Shown: positions 46,780-57,699 of the stretch, one piece after another
How positions within the stretch are numbered: the first letter of the stretch is position 1
Layout: each line of letters begins with the position of its first letter
Assembly (NCBI GenBank): GCA_031308135.1
Contig: JAHLJT010000631.1
Span: 2,767,371 to 2,831,370, forward strand
Source of the DNA: Acheta domesticus
Taxonomy: Eukaryota > Arthropoda > Insecta > Orthoptera > Gryllidae
Direction of reading: 5' to 3'
DNA: 64,000 nucleotides
Notes under the pieces: generated by a model
What the model saw: the letters and a program-made list of their open reading frames with translations, nothing else
What the model was told of the DNA's origin: nothing
Database searches by the model: none
Program-made: the position numbers and the translations under genes

Positions 46780-47431
46780 TAGAGCTTGGATTTTGATGAT
46801 TTTGCATCTTTTTTCTCGTTCTTGAGAAACACTTCATTGGTCATAGCATCTTCCACAGTGTTTTGTGACGTCTGACATGTATTTGTTAGGGCATTTTTTT
46901 GTCATTTTTTTCTTTGAAAATACATTTTTGAGTTTTGAGGTCATTGTTTGTTTGTTTTTTACTTTTTCCAATAATTGTATTTCATTTTTTAGTAATTATC
47001 TGGTCAACTCTAAATAGAAAATGCTGCTGTCGCCGCCCTAAGCATTAACTTTCAACGGTGTCAATGACTTTCAACGATGTGAGGGCAGAGGAAGAGTCCA
47101 AAACTCATCTTCGGAATCTATGTCTTTGGTATAGACAGCTCTATGATCTAATTATTGTTTCGTTAGCAAAGTCAGCGCGGACTCTTACGGGGAATGGAAA
47201 GTTGCCGTTACAACAAAGATTTACAGTATCCTATTTATTCCGAATATTTTATCATGGCAAATTATTGGCTTAACCGAAGAAAGACATATTTCACAGTGTA
47301 AAAATTACGAAGTGGATATATTGTAGGGTATTTTAATGCATTTTAGGACATTTTTGAAGGGTTTTAAGGCCGAAATGCACTCTTTTTAGGCCATTTTATG
47401 TGAGTTTTAGATCATCAAAATCCAAGCCCTA
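46780..47431. mobile_element. hAT MITE, 8-bp duplication with one mismatch
   Basis: The ends are TAGAGCTTGGATTTTGATGA and the inverse of TAGGGCTTGGATTTTGATGA. GTGATCAC (46772-46779) and GTGATCAT (47432-47439) flank it. It is 652 bp and non-coding, with repeated GCATTTT/GGCATTTT words toward both ends. A related right end is at 59340-59430. Confidence 0.88.
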
Positions 47432-47459
47432 GTGATCATTTCCCAATATTCTTAATCAT

Positions 47460-47690
47460 TGAAGTCTGCGGAAGGGAAGTATCCAAACGTCGGTGACGTC
47501 GGGGGCGTCGGAGGAATCTGCAACGTCTCGTCGGAGGCGAGGTGGGGGAAGTGGGCGGGGGCGGGGCTGTATCCGGTACTTGGTTTACGCGAGCAGGCGC
47601 CAAGGAGGTGGGGCGTTCTGTCTGGGCGACCTGCACAAACGCGCCTATTAGGCACCGCAATTTTGGCACCATGTCGCGCCGTGCGCCGTT
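47460..47690. other. small GC-rich patch
   Basis: Contains tandem GTCGG-type words (47492-47533) and GGGGGCGGGGC; three short overlapping ORFs, none recognisable. Confidence 0.35.
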
Positions 47691-48441
47691 GATTAACGCT
47701 GGAGAGACAGACGAGGCGCAACGTGACGGCAAAATCAAAATCGTGTGTAGTTATGACTCTCGAGAATAAACACAGGAAATTGTTCGAAGCGTCGAAACAG
47801 ACTGGTTTAATTTTTAACGCGAATACAGGCAAGAACTGTGAAATCTTCAACCAGCCTAGTGGGGCGTCTCCGACGCTTTAAACAGTTTCAAACGTTTTTT
47901 TTTATATTTATTAATTTGTGTTCAACTCATGATATTCGCCATATTTTTAAATTGATTGGACATTCATTCACTTCACTTTCGCCTTAAACGTGTTCATTGC
48001 AATGTTGACTCTCGCAAAGAAACAAATCACCGTTAAAAATTTTCAATTGCGAGGGTGATATGAAAGTAATGTAATGAACCCATTATTCTTTCACTAAACA
48101 TATTGCTGGAACCAGAACAGAAAGAAACGGTTTCTACAAGATCTTCATAATATCGAGTAATTCGTTACGCTGGGTTCACGCTTCAGGAAGTCACTCGTTA
48201 TGTAAACCACACAAGTCTAAGTGAGTTTTTCAAACAGCAAACATTTTGTAATTATTTATTTTATACGACTGAGGTTTTTGATCTGGCCAAGAAAATCTTC
48301 CATATACAGCAAGAACATTAATTTCGATATTATTTCATAAAAAAACTGTTCGGAACCGTTTCAAAATTGCAATCGAAAGCAAACATAACTTTATGTCAAT
48401 AAAAATTGAAACCTAAACCGAATTAATTTATTTCCAGACTG
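47691..48441. other. intergenic, nothing recognised
   Basis: AT-rich; no feature seen. Confidence 0.4.
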
Positions 48442-48966
48442 TTGGCGACATCGAAAACAAAACACAGATGTTTCTGGAAATCAATGCTGAAAATTATATC
48501 AATATCAATAAAACATCGACCAAAAGCCATGGATGTTATTTTACACTGATGTTTTTAAAGCTGGATAAGTAACCATTGTAGTGTGGGGAGATTTAATTTG
48601 AAAGTGGTATCGATTATTAATTTTTAATTGAGATTTATCTGACAAAACAATATCAAAACTCATCAGGATAATTAACAAACCTTATATTATCTAATTCGTT
48701 AATTCAAAATAAAATTTAGGCTTGAAGAAAACTCGATTTTATTTATTTTTCTACTTTGGTCTCTTTTGTTCAGTTTGTGGATATCTGAAAATTTTTATAG
48801 AATTTTGTTATGATTGTACTTTTTTCATTTAAAACATCAAATATAACATTAAAAACATAACATTAATGCTCAAAATGGCTTCAATCAAGTATCGATGTTG
48901 AATTCATCGACGAGTTTATAAAAACAACGATGTTTTGAAAACATCGACATCGATGTCGCATTCCTA
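48442..48966. mobile_element. hAT-like repeat, CATCGATG family, copy F2
   Basis: Homologous along its length to 7345-7880. The right end is the inverse of TAGGAATGCGACATCGATGT; the left end is worn (TTGGCGACATCG). Flanks CCAGACTG and CCAGAAAC may be a degraded 8-bp duplication. Subterminal ATCGATG and CATCGAC words are dense. Confidence 0.7.
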
Positions 48967-49754
48967 CCAGAAACCGTTACATTACGTTACTTACGTTAGG
49001 CACCAAGAAAACAACACAAGAGGCATCGGCCACGCCCTTTTCCAATAGGTCGCGCCGCTTCGTGTCTGTCTGTTGGCGCCGAGACGTTCGTTGAGGGCGC
49101 CTGCGACGTGGGCGCTAGGGAGCGCCGCCTGCCTTCGCAATGCGATAAACAGAACTATTAGGCGCTCCTTTTAAGCCCACCGGGAATCCGATGCATACAT
49201 TACAACACGAATTTCATGGAACTCAACTCCCGACTCATTAGTAGGCGGGCGCCAGGCGTCTGGCGCCGGCGATGGACCGCTCAAACCGAAATTCCACCAA
49301 CGTAACCTTTTCAGTTAATTCCACGGTGGCAGCAAAGATATTGTGGTAATCCATAATGATTATTAATTAAGGATCGAGGAGGTATCAACCACAAAGTACA
49401 TTACAATATATTACATTAATTTAATGTTAAGAATACACAGACATGCTCGTGTTTCGTGAAAATGTATCCCATCTTATTGGTGCAACAAAGATGCAAATAG
49501 GTGAACAAATTTAATTAGAATTTGAATTGATATAAATAAACACAGGACTACAAATGAACAATGTAAAATTTATAGAAAAAGGAAACACACCTAAATGCAT
49601 TATACTTGGGTATGTATTATATTTCTATAAATTCCCGAAACACATGTTCGGCTGTTTATTCTTAATATTAAATTTATATAGTAATGTACATAGCGGTTGA
49701 TTCCTCCTCGATTCTCAATTAATAAAAAAAAATTCAGTTAGCTGACCACCAGTT
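48967..49754. other. intergenic, nothing recognised
   Basis: A GC-richer patch at 49020-49280 precedes AT-rich DNA. No gene recognised. Confidence 0.35.
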
Positions 49755-50140
49755 CAGGGTGGTCAGTTGTTTCCAAGTACACATTTTCCTGAATATCTCC
49801 AGTTTTCCAGAGAATTACAATTTTTTTCGCTGATAAGATTTGAAAAGCATTTCACACTCTTTAAAGAAAATATTAAAGTTAGCCTGAAACTAATTTGTCA
49901 CTCTCTGATTTCGACGTGATAAAGTACAAATTAAAACAAACTCAAAAGATAGAAATTAAGCAAAAAATAATTCTGTACTATTTTTTTAGGAATAATATCT
50001 AGTTTTAGAACGACCTCTAATTTTTCCTTGACTTCTAACGACTTTTCCACAAATATCCTAATTTTTTCTGACTTTTCCAGAGCAATGAAATTACCTGATT
50101 TTCACCGGTTTTTCATGTTTTCCAGAAAGTGGCCACCCTA
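49755..50140. mobile_element. TIR repeat, GGGTGGCCA family, copy 2
   Basis: The left end CAGGGTGGTCAGTTGTTTCC and the right end, inverse of TAGGGTGGCCACTTTCTGG, are inverted repeats. CAGTT (49750-49754 and 50141-50145) may be a 5-bp target duplication. It is the inverse of 515-894 and non-coding. Confidence 0.75.
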
Positions 50141-50769
50141 CAGTTAGTATTTCTAGTTACGTTTCACCTGTAGTTCATACTTCCATGGTTGAGAATTCAA
50201 TGTGAAATGCTTGTCTGTAAATTCATTCCGTCATGCTAATTAAATTATGTCTTGTTATATATAGTATCCACAAAGTGGAAGTTGTTTGGATTGTGATTTA
50301 TGCAAAGAAATGTGATCTTGGCATTTATTAATACTGATTTAACGCTTAAAAAGTTTGACTGCAGATTGCCTTTTATTTCTCAGAGTGATTTACTATGCTC
50401 CTGCTAGACAAGAATAAATGGAATGGGAACAAAATTTTTCCACTTTTTCGTTACCGTGGACCGGCTGTAAGAGTTTCTCTCTCGAAAAATCGCAGTTTTC
50501 TGTTGCACGAGTACAATACTTTCTTTTATTAAGCAGTAAGACGAGAAAGTAAAAACAATAGATTCACATAGTTTTTAAATTGGTTCTAACCTCTGACAAT
50601 TTCTTCACGCAAGTTTCTTCTTAATTCCTGTTTATTTCAAGAGTAGTGATGAAATGTTCATCGTTCTCTTCACAGTTTTTGTCCACGGGATTGTGATGCT
50701 GCTTGAAGTTCGATTTCACGAGTCGTTCAGATCATTGCCACACACAAACACACACACCTCACACATACA
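50141..50769. other. intergenic
   Basis: Nothing recognised; a short (CA)n tract (50738-50766) borders the Tigger-like element. Confidence 0.4.
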
Positions 50770-51005
50770 TACAGTCGACTCCGGTTATAGTGAACTTCTG
50801 GGGACTAATATTTTTGCTTCATTATATCAGAGATTCACTATATTCGATGATGCCAAAATGAAATAGAATTTCTCTACAATGGTTGATTTTATTAATATAG
50901 CAAGCATATTATAATACAGCAAAGTACAATAACAACACGAACTAGAATTTCAAAACATTTTTTGTCCTAAAAATCAATTATTTTCAATTGTTTGCTTCGT
51001 ATATT

Positions 51006-51137
51006 TTACATTAGTAATTTCTCTAGATCCTCCAGAGTTCGGGTTCTCTCCATACTTGATTCCGCATTTTCCACTGCCTCGCAGTCCTCTGTCACGCACG
51101 ACACGACCTTTGTTTCCGCAGCTAAACTTAGTGGCAT
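51006..51137 (-). pseudogene. Tigger-like transposase C-terminal remnant
   Basis: A 43-codon frame ends in an acidic tail (VENAESSMERTRTLEDLEKL...stop). That composition and the tail close to the terminal inverted repeat are typical of Tigger/pogo transposase C-termini. No DDE catalytic region is visible upstream, where stops and frameshifts intervene. The assignment rests mainly on position. Confidence 0.4.
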
Positions 51138-51400
51138 GAAGGCACCAGTAAGGTCCCGATTCCGGGGCCGGTTCCGTCACCTCAGGAGAGACAGGAGGTG
51201 ACGTTTGACCAGTATTTTTTTCAAGCAGACTAATGTTGGGATTTCTGGCACCGAGGCAATTTATTCTTTTTCAGGAGAGAATTCATTTCCAGGCCGTTGT
51301 ATATCCTAAAACCAAGGTTCACCATAACCGAGGTTCAGGTTCACGAGAACCGAATCGTATGCTTATTTGCAATGTAATTGAAACGGGACCAATGACCTAA

Positions 51401-52156
51401 CCCTAGACTGCTCCCCCTTTTTTCTGTCATTAATGCTCTCCTGGGGTATTTTGTGGCCCCACGTTTATATGTAATTTTCTTATGCACTGGTTTGATATAT
51501 TATTGAAATGAAAATTATTTTTAGGAAGCTTTAACTTTCTACTTTGTGATAGTTAATTCGAAAATGAAAAAATAGAGTAATATTAAAAAAAAAGATATGT
51601 CAGGTGTAAAAAAATAAAAGGTGTATCAGTCATGTCAGTAGTATTCTAGTCTTTACATTCTTTGCTGCTCCCTTTGCCCCAGGAATTCTCAAAACAATAT
51701 TATGAGAAAGGGTTCTGGTGGATGGCGGCGGGTTACAAGACCTCTTACGACCATTCTTACATTTGATCAGAGGCCCCGGAGTAGTGGGATTATGGTCATC
51801 TTCTGATGCACTTTGCTCTGATAAACAATCGTTGCCAACCTCTACGCTATCATCTTGATCATAATTTCCTTCACTGTCATACAAAGGATCATCTTTATCC
51901 AAAATTTAATTTACGAAGCCACTAAAACGTTCATCGTTAACAGACCTAGCCATACTTTCACTGTAGCTTTATACAAAATCAATGTGCCCTACTACTCCTA
52001 ACAACTGCCAGATACAAGTACGGGCTTCCCGCACAAAGCCAAGCGAACAACAATCACAGTTGGAAGTATAGATGGGTTCCTAGCCAGCTGCGTGCGTGCG
52101 CAGCGAAAATACAAAATAGTCTGGGACGACGCGTCACCCCGGGGAGCATTCTAGGG
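51401..52156 (-). mobile_element. piggyBac-like element, internally deleted, nested
   Basis: The ends are CCCTAGACTGCTCCCC (51401-51416) and the inverse of CCCTAGAATGCTCCCC (ending 52156), the CCCTAG-type piggyBac terminus. Flanks are CTAA (51397-51400) and TTAA (52157-52160), consistent with the TTAA target and one mutation. At 756 bp it keeps only the transposase N-terminus, on the minus strand. Confidence 0.85.
51630..51953 (-). pseudogene. piggyBac transposase N-terminal fragment
   Basis: The frame starts at an ATG at 51953 (MARSVNDERFSGF), meets a stop at 51906-51908, then continues open through an acidic region (DSEGNYDQDDSVEVG) to HNIVLRIPGAKGAAKN. The last segment matches the HNIV--PG-KG-A motif at the start of the piggyBac transposase domain. 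The DDD catalytic core is absent because of the internal deletion. It cannot make an active enzyme. Confidence 0.75.
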
Positions 52157-52162
52157 TTAAGT

Positions 52163-52377
52163 TTAACCGAGGGTTCACTACAACCGAGGGTTCACTATAA
52201 CCGAGGGTTCACTATATCCGAGTTCACTACAACCGAGGGTTCACTATATCCGAGGGTTCACTATAACCGAGGGTTCACTATATCCGAGGGTTCACTATAA
52301 CCGAGGGTTCACTATATCCGAGTTCACTACAACCGAGGGTTCACTATATCCGAGTTCACTACAACCGGAGTCTACTG
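52163..52377. repeat. 18-bp satellite built from the Tigger-like terminus
   Basis: About twelve units of AACCGAGGGTTCACTATA, with ATCC/ACAACC and GAG/GAGGG variants, end in the terminal inverted repeat itself. The unit is the inverse of the subterminal GGTTATAGTGAAC of the same element. A related pair of units lies at 51315-51355, left of the piggyBac insertion. Confidence 0.9.
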
Positions 52378-52379
52378 TA

Positions 52380-53640
52380 CATACACACATATACATTTAC
52401 AAAACACGAGGAAGAGGAATGGAGTAGCGTCAACAAGCGCGACAGGTCGTGTCTTTCGATCGGAATCTGGGGAGCAGAACTACGAGCTTTTCCAGCGCTG
52501 CTCTCCGAGTAACGCATTAGGACATTTAGGGCCAACCAAACAAGCTGGTCTGCCGACGCAGAGAGAAGGACGGTCCCCTTAATGCGGCGCCAGCGCGGGC
52601 GAAGCCGTTTAACGGAATCACGAGATATTCCGTCGGGCGCAATAAATACCTCATGAAGACGTTTAGGGCGTCGTCAATTGGGAGAGAGTCAGAAAAAAGC
52701 GAAGTGAAATGACGACAGCGACAAATGCGTGGGCAAATTTCAGAAACCTCCCGGGACTGCTGACAAGTCATTTGATCTCGGCGTAATGTGTTCAGAGGCT
52801 TAGCGTGACAAAATCGAGTGGGTAGGCAACAGACGAAGACAAGCATTTTTCGAAGCGTTGATTCTCTCCCATAGATTAGACCTTGCACATAATAATATTC
52901 ATGCGACGGTTGAATAACTCAAAACGTGCATTATTATATAAATTGAAATATAAAAAAACTTTCCTCAAGCGCATTAACAAATCATAAATTACTGCATTGC
53001 TGCCGTACGACAAAGTCTATTGCGATGATTGAAGTGATGTGTCTTACTTACTAAGGAGTCCGCTCGCATGGGTTTGTTTTATTCTGTAAGCACCGCTGGG
53101 ACGGAAGCGCTTCAATATCTTTAGGAAAATTAAATAAAGGAAGACAGAATCTTTGACATGAGAAGAATTGCAGCTTTGGTAAGCCTGAAAAGTGTAAGCC
53201 GATATGTCTTACGAACATGCCTAGTAACGTGTATGTTAATTAGAAGAGTTTAAAAGGAAAGCAAAGACGTTGGTAGAAGACACCTGCCGTATTGTGGACA
53301 GAAGAGGTGACACGAGAGAGTTTAAGCGACGGTCGAACGAGAGGCTGACGGGGAGCAGACGAGACTGGTGGCGTCAAAAGAATGAAAAGAAAGCATCTAC
53401 ACTCAAATATTCATCCCAGATCATCCGACTAATTAAAAAAACATCAATTGCCATATTCCCCAAGACCTGTGTTGCTACCACTTTACAAACAATGGTCGTT
53501 TGTCCATTGACATACGTCCATGATTAATGCTGGAGAAACAGGCACGGGTGATGGCAAGGTTCGCGAGCAAGCTACTCCGCTTCGTTTGTGCCCGAGCGTT
53601 TCCTTCAGTGTCCCTCCACACCCCCTCAGACGCCCACATC
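52380..53640. other. intergenic, nothing recognised
   Basis: The minus-strand ORF at 52526-52888 (120 codons) and the plus-strand ORF at 53270-53527 have no recognisable family. Confidence 0.35.
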
Positions 53641-54505
53641 CAACCGGATAGGCTCTCGCGGACCGCGCATGCTCTCGCCCTCGTCCTCGCTTGCCCCCTC
53701 AGCTTCGCCCACACCCCGCCCCCGCTCGCGCCCTCGCCGCCAGCCGCGCCTGCATCCTCGCCTTGGCCTTTCTCCATGCCGTCGACTACAGTCCCCGCCC
53801 GCGTCCTTCATACCGCGCCCTCGCCGCCGCCTGCATCCTTCATGCCTTCGCATGCACCCTCGCCCGCGCCCTCGCCTGCGCCAACGCCTACAGTCTCGCC
53901 TTCACCTTCGCCCACGCTCCCGCCCCCACCTGCGCCCTCGCCCTCGCCCAGGACCTCGCCCTCGCCCGCGCCCTCGCCCCCGCCCCCACCCGTGCTCTCG
54001 CCCACGCCCTCGCTGCGCCCTCGTCCGCACCCACACCCGCGCCCCAGCCCCCACCCGCGCCCTCGCCCAGGTCCTCGCCCTCACCCGCGCCCTCGCCTTC
54101 GCCCCCGCCCCCACCCGCGCTCTCGCCCGCGCCCTCGCCCAGGTCCTCGCCCACGCCCGCGCCCTCGCCCCCGCCCTCGATCCCGCCCCCACCCGCGCCC
54201 TCGCCCGCGCCCTCGCCTTCGCCCCCGCCCCCACCCGGGCCCTCGCCCGCGCCCTCGCCTTCGCCCCCACCCGGGCCCTCGCCCGCGCTCTCGCCTTCGC
54301 CCCCGCCCCCACCCGGGCCCTCGCCCGCGCTCTTGCCTTCGCCCCCGCCCCCACCCGCGTCCTCGCCCGCGCCTTCGCCCGCGCCCTCGCCCGCACGCTC
54401 GCCCCCTCCCTCGCTCGCCCCCTCGCCAGCAGTCTCGCCGTCGCCCCCGCCCCACACGCGCTCTCACCCGCGCCCTCGCCCAGGTCCTCGCTCCCGCCCG
54501 CGCCC
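53641..54505. repeat. hexamer-based GC minisatellite with 36/42-bp units
   Basis: Runs of CCCTCGCC(C/T)(G/C)CG hexamer variants. A higher-order unit containing CCTTCGCCCCCGCCCCCACC starts at 54096, 54216, 54258, 54294 and 54336, giving 42-, 36- and 42-bp spacings. Three plus-strand frames stay open for 360-390 codons as Pro-Arg, Ala-Leu or Pro-Ser repeats because the unit length is a multiple of three. I treat these ORFs as repeat artefacts. Confidence 0.88.
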
Positions 54506-54700
54506 GCGCCGCGCAGCAGCGCGCATCCCGCGGTGTTGGCGGCGGCGACGGCGGCGTCTGCTGCTTCTCGCGCGCGTCGCGACGGCCCTGCGTGGCGTGG
54601 CGCGGCGCGGCGCGGCGCGGGGCCGACAGCACGCGAGGGGAGGCCGCGCGGCGCGGCGAGGCGCGGCGGCGCAGCACGGTGGCGTGAAGGACGCGACGCG
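54506..54700. other. CpG-rich island next to minisatellite
   Basis: Contains (GGCGC)n at 54598-54620 and GAGGC-type pentamers, like those of the other islands. Confidence 0.5.
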
Positions 54701-55144
54701 CGGACAAAATACATTTTTTTTCCAAAACTGCCCAAAACCTCTTCACCCCTTACATTCCACCGCAATTGAACAACCTTAGTACTTAACGAGTGACTTCAAG
54801 GAGCAAAAATTCAGCTGTGGAGTGTGTGAAAAATGGGGATTTGCAGCAGCAAAAATTTACTGCTCTGAAACGACACATGTGAATACTACTTTCTTCCTTG
54901 TCTTATGACTGCGTCGTGAGTACTGACGTACCGAGTGGGAGAATCCAGGCAGTACGAGAATAGGCAGAATAACGCTAGCAAATATTTGTTGTGTTTTTTT
55001 CGTCAAAATTGAAACTCGTTGTTTTTGGATCTTTGCCGACTACCTCGGTAACTAACGAAACAACTGACACTTGTCATATGGCCATACGCTGTTTAGATTC
55101 CCGTCAATTTATGCGGATATTCGAAATTAGTAATATAGATGTCA
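54701..55144. other. intergenic
   Basis: Nothing recognised. Confidence 0.4.
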
Positions 55145-55152
55145 CGTAGAAG

Positions 55153-55306
55153 CAGAGCTTGATTTACACAATTTTAGGTCTCGGAACGCTCCCCCAATTC
55201 ATTATTAACTTAATAGAAACAGTTCTATATTTATAACATAATTAAACAATTATTCCGAAGGTACCGGAACGCCCTTCCGGTGCGTTCCGACAGAAATCAA
55301 GCCCTG
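55153..55306. mobile_element. 154-bp hAT MITE, 8-bp duplication with one mismatch
   Basis: The ends are CAGAGCTTGATTTACAC and the inverse of CAGGGCTTGATTTCTGTC. CGTAGAAG (55145-55152) and CGTACAAG (55307-55314) flank it. Internal GGAACGC words are inverted. Non-coding. Confidence 0.85.
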
Positions 55307-55759
55307 CGTACAAGTATTGGAATCATTCATAATACTCGCTTATCCTTAAGGGGGTTTGAGGGGTGGCTCACAATCGAGACAAAAGCGAAAGACGGGAGAG
55401 AGACGGGGTGTACAAAATATTAACGTTTTCGCAATATTTTTGTGATAATTACCTTATTAAATTAAAATATGCAACAAAAATTAAAAATTATCAAAAAATC
55501 TGTAAACCAACCAACATTTAACGAAGTAATTTCTGTTTATCTCTCACTGTGTGAAGGAGGGAGAGGAAAGGGACGGCTAGTAAATCTTTCAAATGTTTAC
55601 AAAAGGACCTGAGGAAGTTAAGAACCTAAATTTTGAGAACGCCTGTTTTTAAATGACCCCTTTTCAGCAAAGTGTGTTTCGACTACACTAAACAAGGCGT
55701 GCGAATATGTAGAATAATCAAGAAATTGAATGGTCATAAATTCACCGAATGTTTGGGAC
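55307..55759. other. intergenic
   Basis: Nothing recognised. Confidence 0.4.
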
Positions 55760-56430
55760 CATATTCTCATTAATTTTTACTTTCTCCCTAAGGAGTAGAG
55801 AGAAAATTATGTAATGCTGCGAGAAAAACTCTTATTCTAGGGCATCTTTTGGCAGAAAAACTCGTATTACAGGGCCCTGGTAACGAAAAAGTGGATAAAT
55901 ACAGTTGCTTAATTTAGAAAAAAATTCCTCTCACACGTGGTGTTGCCAGAATCAATGTTTTGTGGGTCCTTGTTACAGAAAAATCGAATGATGGCAAAAC
56001 GTCTGTCAGTCCTGTGAACAAATCTAGCGGCGAAACCGTTCAGCCAATTTTCTCCATAATTGATTTTCCCAATTCATCTGATTGATGTCACGGCCCCTTG
56101 AATTTGAAACTGATACTTCAGTTTTGGGGGGTACTTTACGTAAAGCTCCTAGGACATTTTCCAAATTTTCAAAAAAATGGCTCCATCGTTTTGATTAAAT
56201 TTTGTTGTTGGATAGTGTGAAGTATGTTTCAGAGAATGCTGCAGGTCTGATTTTCGTTGAAAACCCAAATTTGTCGAAAATTGAAAAAGTTCAAATTTTT
56301 TCCGCGTCTTCCAACAATTACAATTATGAAGATAGATATTTTTCCCTTAAGGAAATCTTTCCTTAAAGATAGATTTTGAAAAAATGAAAAATTTTTCAAA
56401 AATTGGAGACCTTTTTGCGTAATTTTGCGT
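55760..56430. repeat. dispersed repeat G, copy 2
   Basis: Collinear with 23700-24300: GGCAGAAAAA, TGTTGCCAGAAT, GTCTGTCAGTCC-TGTGAACAA, TGATTTTCCCAATTC, TTTTGGGGGGTACTTTA and TCAAAAAAATGGCTCCA. No termini or coding frame identified. Confidence 0.65.
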
Positions 56431-57254
56431 GGTAATAAGAAAGACGTGCTATTTTAGCACCACTAATTTAATCTTACACTATTGTAGCCTTATATTCTCT
56501 CCTTAATTTATTACTTTCTAATAAAATTTTTCACAAAAAAATATTTGGAATATACATTTCTAACAAATATTTTATTTTAGCGAAAATGTGCGAGAAGCAA
56601 CTTAAATTGACTGTACTTGACCTATAAAAACGTGCATAGAATGTTGTGCACATGAATGTACCTCGTGAATGTTGTTCTCACATTAAATGAAAAAGAAAAC
56701 AATCATTGATATTTTCAACTCCCGTCAATTTTGTAACTGTTAATGTATTGTTCTACAGGAATAAAATAATACAGATGACAGAATCCAGCAAACCTCCAGG
56801 CAAAGATTTACAGGAAATTTGGGAATGTCCCTGGAAAGCATCGAAAGAAACGAGTGAACACAGCACCGGTATTCGAGAATTTTCATCAAGGAAGTGGTTT
56901 ATCTCGATGGCCCCTTAGTTGCTGTTGAAAATTCATCAACGCCTCTCAGCAGACGACCGTTTAGTGGCGGTCTCTCGGCGCCTAAAGTATATAGCGTCCG
57001 CGGCGGGAATAAAAGGCCTCGTAATTTTGTTCTAATCCTTCAAATAGCTCATGAGAACCGTCTTTTTCGAAGATAAGGAACTTCGCGACGGGAAGAACTT
57101 CCCGTTGTACGACGCTAAGTTGTTAACTCCATTTCATTGAAGCAAGATAGTGCCGGATTCGTGTGTAAAATACGTAAACGCACGCTAAAACATTCGCGAG
57201 ATAAGAGTACGCCAACATGTTGGTTTTAAGGGATTTAAGAGGGGGTTTCGTTAA
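56431..57254. other. intergenic, nothing recognised
   Basis: The ORF at 56706-56918 has no recognisable family. Confidence 0.35.
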
Positions 57255-57690
57255 CATGACAACCGCCGGCTTTCTAAGAGCCGTAAATTGAACAATTTGA
57301 GTATTACGCAGCGAGAACAACAGATTTCAAACGCCAAAAAATATAGTATCGAAAAATTACAATGTTGAGCGTTATCATCTTTTTCGGGCATAACAATCGC
57401 ATACCACCTACGAGCCATAAATTGAACAATTTGAGTATTATGCTGCGTCAGTAGCATTACAAAATGAGTGCGGGTCCACCCGAAAACGTTTATTCGGGCT
57501 CCCTTTATAAAAGTGTGTAACAAACACAAGTAGTGTTAGTACCTTAAATAATAAAAACATCCCCTCTTTTACGTGGGCCCGCCCGCATTGTACGCCTTGA
57601 GGACCCGAACGTTACGCCACTGTCCGGCGCCAAAAATTACAATAGCGAAAAACTGTAATATTGAGGGTTATCAGTTTTTCGTGTGTATTT
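57255..57690. repeat. diverged tandem repeat, about 130-bp unit
   Basis: AAATTGAACAATTTGAGTAT occurs at 57285-57304 and 57418-57437. The block with GAAAAATTACAATGTTGAGCG at 57350-57385 recurs as ACTGTAATATTGAGGGTTATC near 57650. Two to three old units abut the GC-rich island. Confidence 0.6.
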
Positions 57691-57699
57691 TTGGCCGCG

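Larger units (their letters stand above)
50772..52377. mobile_element. pogo/Tigger-like element, 1606 bp, TA duplication
   Basis: The left end CAGTCGACTCCGGTTATAGT and the right end, inverse of CAGTAGACTCCGGTTGTAGT, are inverted repeats of Tigger type. TA flanks both sides (50770-50771 and 52378-52379). It holds a transposase C-terminal remnant on the minus strand, a nested piggyBac-like element and, at the right end, a tandem array derived from its own terminal motif. It cannot be autonomous. Confidence 0.85.

Noticed and set aside
52163..52377. Possible CRISPR-like array
   Set aside because: Units are contiguous without unique spacers, and the unit derives from the adjacent transposon end in a eukaryotic genome.
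53527..54769. Three overlapping plus-strand ORFs of 360-393 codons
   Set aside because: They are translations of a hexamer minisatellite in its three frames; composition is Pro/Arg/Ala/Ser repeat and no domain exists.
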